From the NCBI GenBank assembly GCA_910578865.1, contig CAJTRM010000008.1, positions 36,292 to 100,291 on the forward strand: 64,000 nt of DNA, in the 5' to 3' direction. Of this stretch, positions 61,570-64,000 are shown one piece after another (position 1 is the first letter of the stretch; each line of letters begins with the position of its first letter). The stretch is from an uncultured Dorea sp. (lineage in GTDB: Bacteria > Bacillota_A > Clostridia > Lachnospirales > Lachnospiraceae). The notes under the pieces were generated by a model. That model searched no databases, was not told the DNA's origin, and saw only the letters and a list, made by a program, of their open reading frames with translations. Both the position numbers and the translations under genes were made by a program.

Positions 61570-63232
61570 TTACAGGTAGTATTCCACGCCTTTCCGGTTT
61601 CGGATAAAGTGCTGGACATCCTTGATATCTTTTGCCAACTTACAGCTCGGAAGCGCACACATCACTTCCTCATGATACCTGCCGCCTTCTCCTGCTCGCT
61701 CGTCTAAAATGGACACGACACAAGTATCTGTCTCAGTGCGGAGCGCCCGTCCGAATCCCTGTCTTAGTTTTTTCTGCATGTCTGGAACAATCACTGCCTG
61801 AATATAATCTTTCAGGCTGGCATATTCCTTTTTCTGTGCTTCGCTGATGGGATCAGGAACAACAAAGGGCAGTTTTACAATGATCAGCGAAGATACCATA
61901 TCTCCAGGGAAGTCTACTCCTTCCCAACAGGAGCCGGCTGCAAAAAGGACAGCATTATCCATCTGTTTAAATCTTGTGATTTCTTCCGGTGAATGTCTCC
62001 ACACCTCTATCATCGGGAACGGAATTTCATCCCTTAACATCTGGTAAACATTTCCCATCAAATGATAAGATGTGAACAGCACCAGCGTATGTCCGTAAAT
62101 CGAACAGATCAGTGAATGGATATGGCCTGCTATTATCTCTGCCTCTTCCTGACTTCCTCTTCTGCATTTTTTCAAATTCTTGGGCAGATATAAAAGACAG
62201 TTCTTCTGATATTCAAATGGGGAGTCTGCCACATATTCCCGTACTCTCCGCACTCCCTGTAGTCCTGTCATTTTCCGAATATGGGAAAATCCCTGTCCGG
62301 TTTTTAAAGTTCCGCTTGTCAGGATTGCTCCCATTACCCTGCTCCACAACATCTGGTCGAGATACTGTGGAATCCGTCTGCTGGATGCACACAATATGAT
62401 CCTGTGATCATGGTTCTGCTTCAGATGCAGTACATACTTCTTATCCTGATGGAAAAAGCATTCCAACACACTTCTGGTTTCTTCCAGCTTGTTTCTGATC
62501 CACTTTGGAATCTTCTTTTCTAATTTTTCTATGATCTTATTCATGGTCTGTATCCCCTCATATAAATACATTGCACACTCTTCTGTCATGTGGAATTCTT
62601 CTTTTATCCCATATCTGGTTCTGTGGTTTTCTCCTATGATGTCCAGCACCATACGGATCGTCCCAGACAGTTTTCTTATCTCCGGGCCTTGGTACTCTTT
62701 CCCAAGATAAAAGCAGACTTCCCGGATATCGTCATAGCACAAACTCTTGCCGAACATCTGCTTTGCCGCATCTGGCAGCTTATGTGCTTCATCGACAATC
62801 AATGCCCTGTAGTCTTTTAATAACGGACGATAATCCTGCAGCCTGTGATAACCATCAGCCAGCAGATAATTGTGATTGCAAATCTGAATGAACATTTCAT
62901 TATCTCTGGAACGCTCCAAATACTGCTGATACCTGCATGAGCCTCTTTTCGGGCAGTCTCCCGAACAGAACTTGGGTACATTCACCATTCTTCGGTCAAA
63001 CCCACTTAAATTAGATACTTCGTCCATATCATAATGTTCTTTTAACGACAGCAGAGCTTCTTTCTGCAACGCATTTTTGTTTTTTTCTTCGATTGCAACG
63101 ATTCGTTGCATTAATCTCTCATCACAGACAAAATGCTCTTTCCCTTTCCGTATCACAGCTTTGATAGGAGTCTGAATCGTCCCGTTCTCCTGAAGAATCC
63201 GGGAGAGAAAGGGAATATATTCCGTAAGAATT
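61570..63232 (-). pseudogene. DinG/XPD-like helicase lacking its N-terminus
   Basis: About 550 codons are open. Visible: RIxx-IPFLSRILQENG then IRKGKEHFVCDERL (the stretch before the Fe-S domain), Fe-S cysteines in CSGDCPKRGSC, DEAH box IVDEAHKL, and C-terminal motifs LTSGTLKTG, AAGSCWEGVDFPGD and RQGFGRALRTETD. The part with Walker A is absent: at 63232 the reading runs into a Maff2-type gene. Without motif I it should not unwind DNA. A start within the remnant (ATG 63156) exists but has no function expected. Confidence 0.82.
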
Positions 63233-63355
63233 CGCGCCCGGATTGTCGTTGCCGTAGCCCTCCATAAGGTTAATCACGCCCCAGATACCAAGCCCGGCTC
63301 CAAGTGCTACAACAAGGGTCTGCAAAACGTCTACTGCGCTATTGAAAAATGCCAT
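63232..63355 (-). pseudogene. Maff2-family mobile-element protein, C-terminus replaced
   Basis: Starts MAFFNSAVDVLQTLVV at 63355 after AAAGGA, with one membrane helix, and follows the Maff2 pattern to NDNPGA (about 42 residues). Then it diverges, in frame, into helicase-derived sequence up to a stop at 63122. Maff2 proteins are encoded in conjugation modules of Tn1549/CTn-type elements, so a conjugative element is or was present to the right. Confidence 0.8.
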
Positions 63356-63636
63356 AAATATATCCTTTCTGCCGCGTCTGCGGCTGTCCGGCAAGCGGAC
63401 AAAAGGCGGTCAGCGTATGCCGCCGCACAAAAAAACCGCCCTCTGGTAAAGGCGGCTGTCCCCGCGCTGCGTAAGTTCTGCGGCGCGGCGGTATTCAGTT
63501 GTAAGGGGTGCGGCTCCTGCCGCTGTGTACTGCGCCGGAAAGTAGGGGCGCGTATCATGTAGCCGATATTGATATATGTGATTGCTTCCATTCCTCCTTT
63601 CGGTGTCCCGCTGTGCTGCCGGACGGGTATTATTCA

Positions 63637-63689
63637 GACTTGCGGGAAGTGAATAGCTTGCATAGCAAGGTGTTCGCTTCCCGCAAGTT
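63637..63689. repeat. Long inverted repeat in the mobile-element flank
   Basis: ACTTGCGGGAAG at the left end pairs with CTTCCCGCAAGT at the right end; pairing continues inward with a few mismatches to GCTTGC/GCAAGG. No T-run. Confidence 0.6.
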
Positions 63690-63878
63690 CACAAAGGGGT
63701 AGCTGCCGCAAGGCAGCGTATCGGCGTTGTCCTTGTAGATTGCTTTTAGCTGTGACTGGCTCTGCATAAGTAATGCAAAGAGGGCGATTCCGGCAACCGC
63801 AAAGCGCAAAAAAAGCAGGAAACCTTGTTGCTGATTTCCTGCTCGGTGTGCCGTCCTCTGGCGGCGGTTATTCAGTTG

Positions 63879-63935
63879 TCAAAAGGCATGGAATGTGTAA
63901 ACGATAGGCTCCTTGTATTCTTCTGTACAGGTCAT
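63879..63935 (-). CDS. 18-residue small open frame with a strong ribosome site
   Basis: ATG at 63935 preceded by GAGGAAAGGGGGAAA; encodes MTCTEEYKEPIVYTFHAF. It lies upstream of the possible membrane frame, so it could be a leader peptide or chance. Confidence 0.3.
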   Translation of the reverse strand: MTCTEEYKEPIVYTFHAF

Positions 63936-64000
63936 GGAAATTTCCCCCTTTCCTCTACAAATGCGTGGATTGAAATTTGATTTTTATGATAGTAAAGGGC

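Larger units (their letters stand above)
63395..64000 (-). other. GC-richer conjugative-element flank, few clear genes
   Basis: Clearly different in composition from the AT-rich recombinase region. A small frame (about 63640-63840) with no good start encodes a membrane helix (FLLFLRFAVAGIALFALL) and then QSQSQLKAIYKDNADT, which recalls the VirD4/TraG stretch but may be coincidence. An ATG frame at 63331-63591 with a too-close GGAGG is doubtful. At 63637-63689 there is a long inverted repeat. Beyond 63936 no frame is complete. Confidence 0.4.

Noticed and set aside
63710..63790. VirD4/TraG coupling-protein fragment (QSQSQLKAIYKDNADT)
   Set aside because: Only about 16 residues match, the flanks look like a small membrane protein, and no Walker motifs are near. 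Not enough to call.

Overview
The window looks like a chromosomal segment from a low- to mid-GC, Gram-positive anaerobic Clostridium of the Lachnospiraceae type (an inference from gene content, not a named species). The evidence is CspA-like subtilase, YlmC/YmxH and PdaB-like genes of spore-forming Clostridia, a TM1266-type hydrogenase regulator, a flavodiiron protein, a stand-alone PduL, single-cluster ferredoxin, a ClC channel with a TrkA-C tail, and SigA promoters of TTGACA/17/TATAAT type. The tmRNA and tRNA-Pro genes do not encode CCA.

Layout. 1-5.5 kb: arginine biosynthesis, argC-GNAT-argJ (minus; argJ cut by the window edge) and argG (plus), whose promoters share an ArgR-like operator; between them lie an Fe-S aldo/keto reductase and one copy of a 163-bp inverted-repeat element. 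5.6-13.8 kb: an LspA-like protein, a coiled-coil protein, a CspA-like protease, a ClpX paralogue, LigA and an RsuA/RluF pseudouridine synthase. 13.9-20.2 kb: htpG under a perfect CIRCE operator, then an FtsX/ATPase exporter pair. 20.3-29.1 kb: a PurF-like protein without the glutaminase cysteine, ClC, AIM24, an NSS transporter, GreA, VanZ, a lipoprotein amidase and DapF. 29.2-39.5 kb: PduL, TM1266, flavodiiron protein, deacetylase, ExoA, TruA, NrdR, YlmC, ferredoxin, tmRNA, thioredoxin, a nucleotidyltransferase, YbjQ, DapB, tRNA-Pro and a double Nudix protein. 39.7-45.2 kb: RluA, a hybrid histidine kinase, the second 163-bp element and glyA.

45.4-53.7 kb is the most distinctive part. After a decayed sensory receptor comes a seven-gene minus-strand unit: a transglutaminase-like membrane protein, an Asp/Glu racemase, an adenylation enzyme, a carrier protein, an MBOAT acyltransferase, an SGNH-like protein and a lipoprotein. 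This has the logic of dltABCD, but the racemase is of the Asp/Glu family and the adenylation enzyme lacks the cysteine I associate with D-Ala selection by DltA. I propose a cell-envelope modification with a D-amino acid other than, or in addition to, D-Ala.

53.9-64 kb is degraded and mobile: a frameshifted uracil-DNA glycosylase, two ABC-2 permeases whose ATPase has lost its N-terminal half, a Tn554/RIT-like recombinase trio plus DUF6262 protein (two of the three recombinases broken), a DinG-like helicase lacking its Walker A part, and a Maff2-type conjugative-element gene fused to that helicase at about 63232. No CRISPR array and no rRNA were seen.
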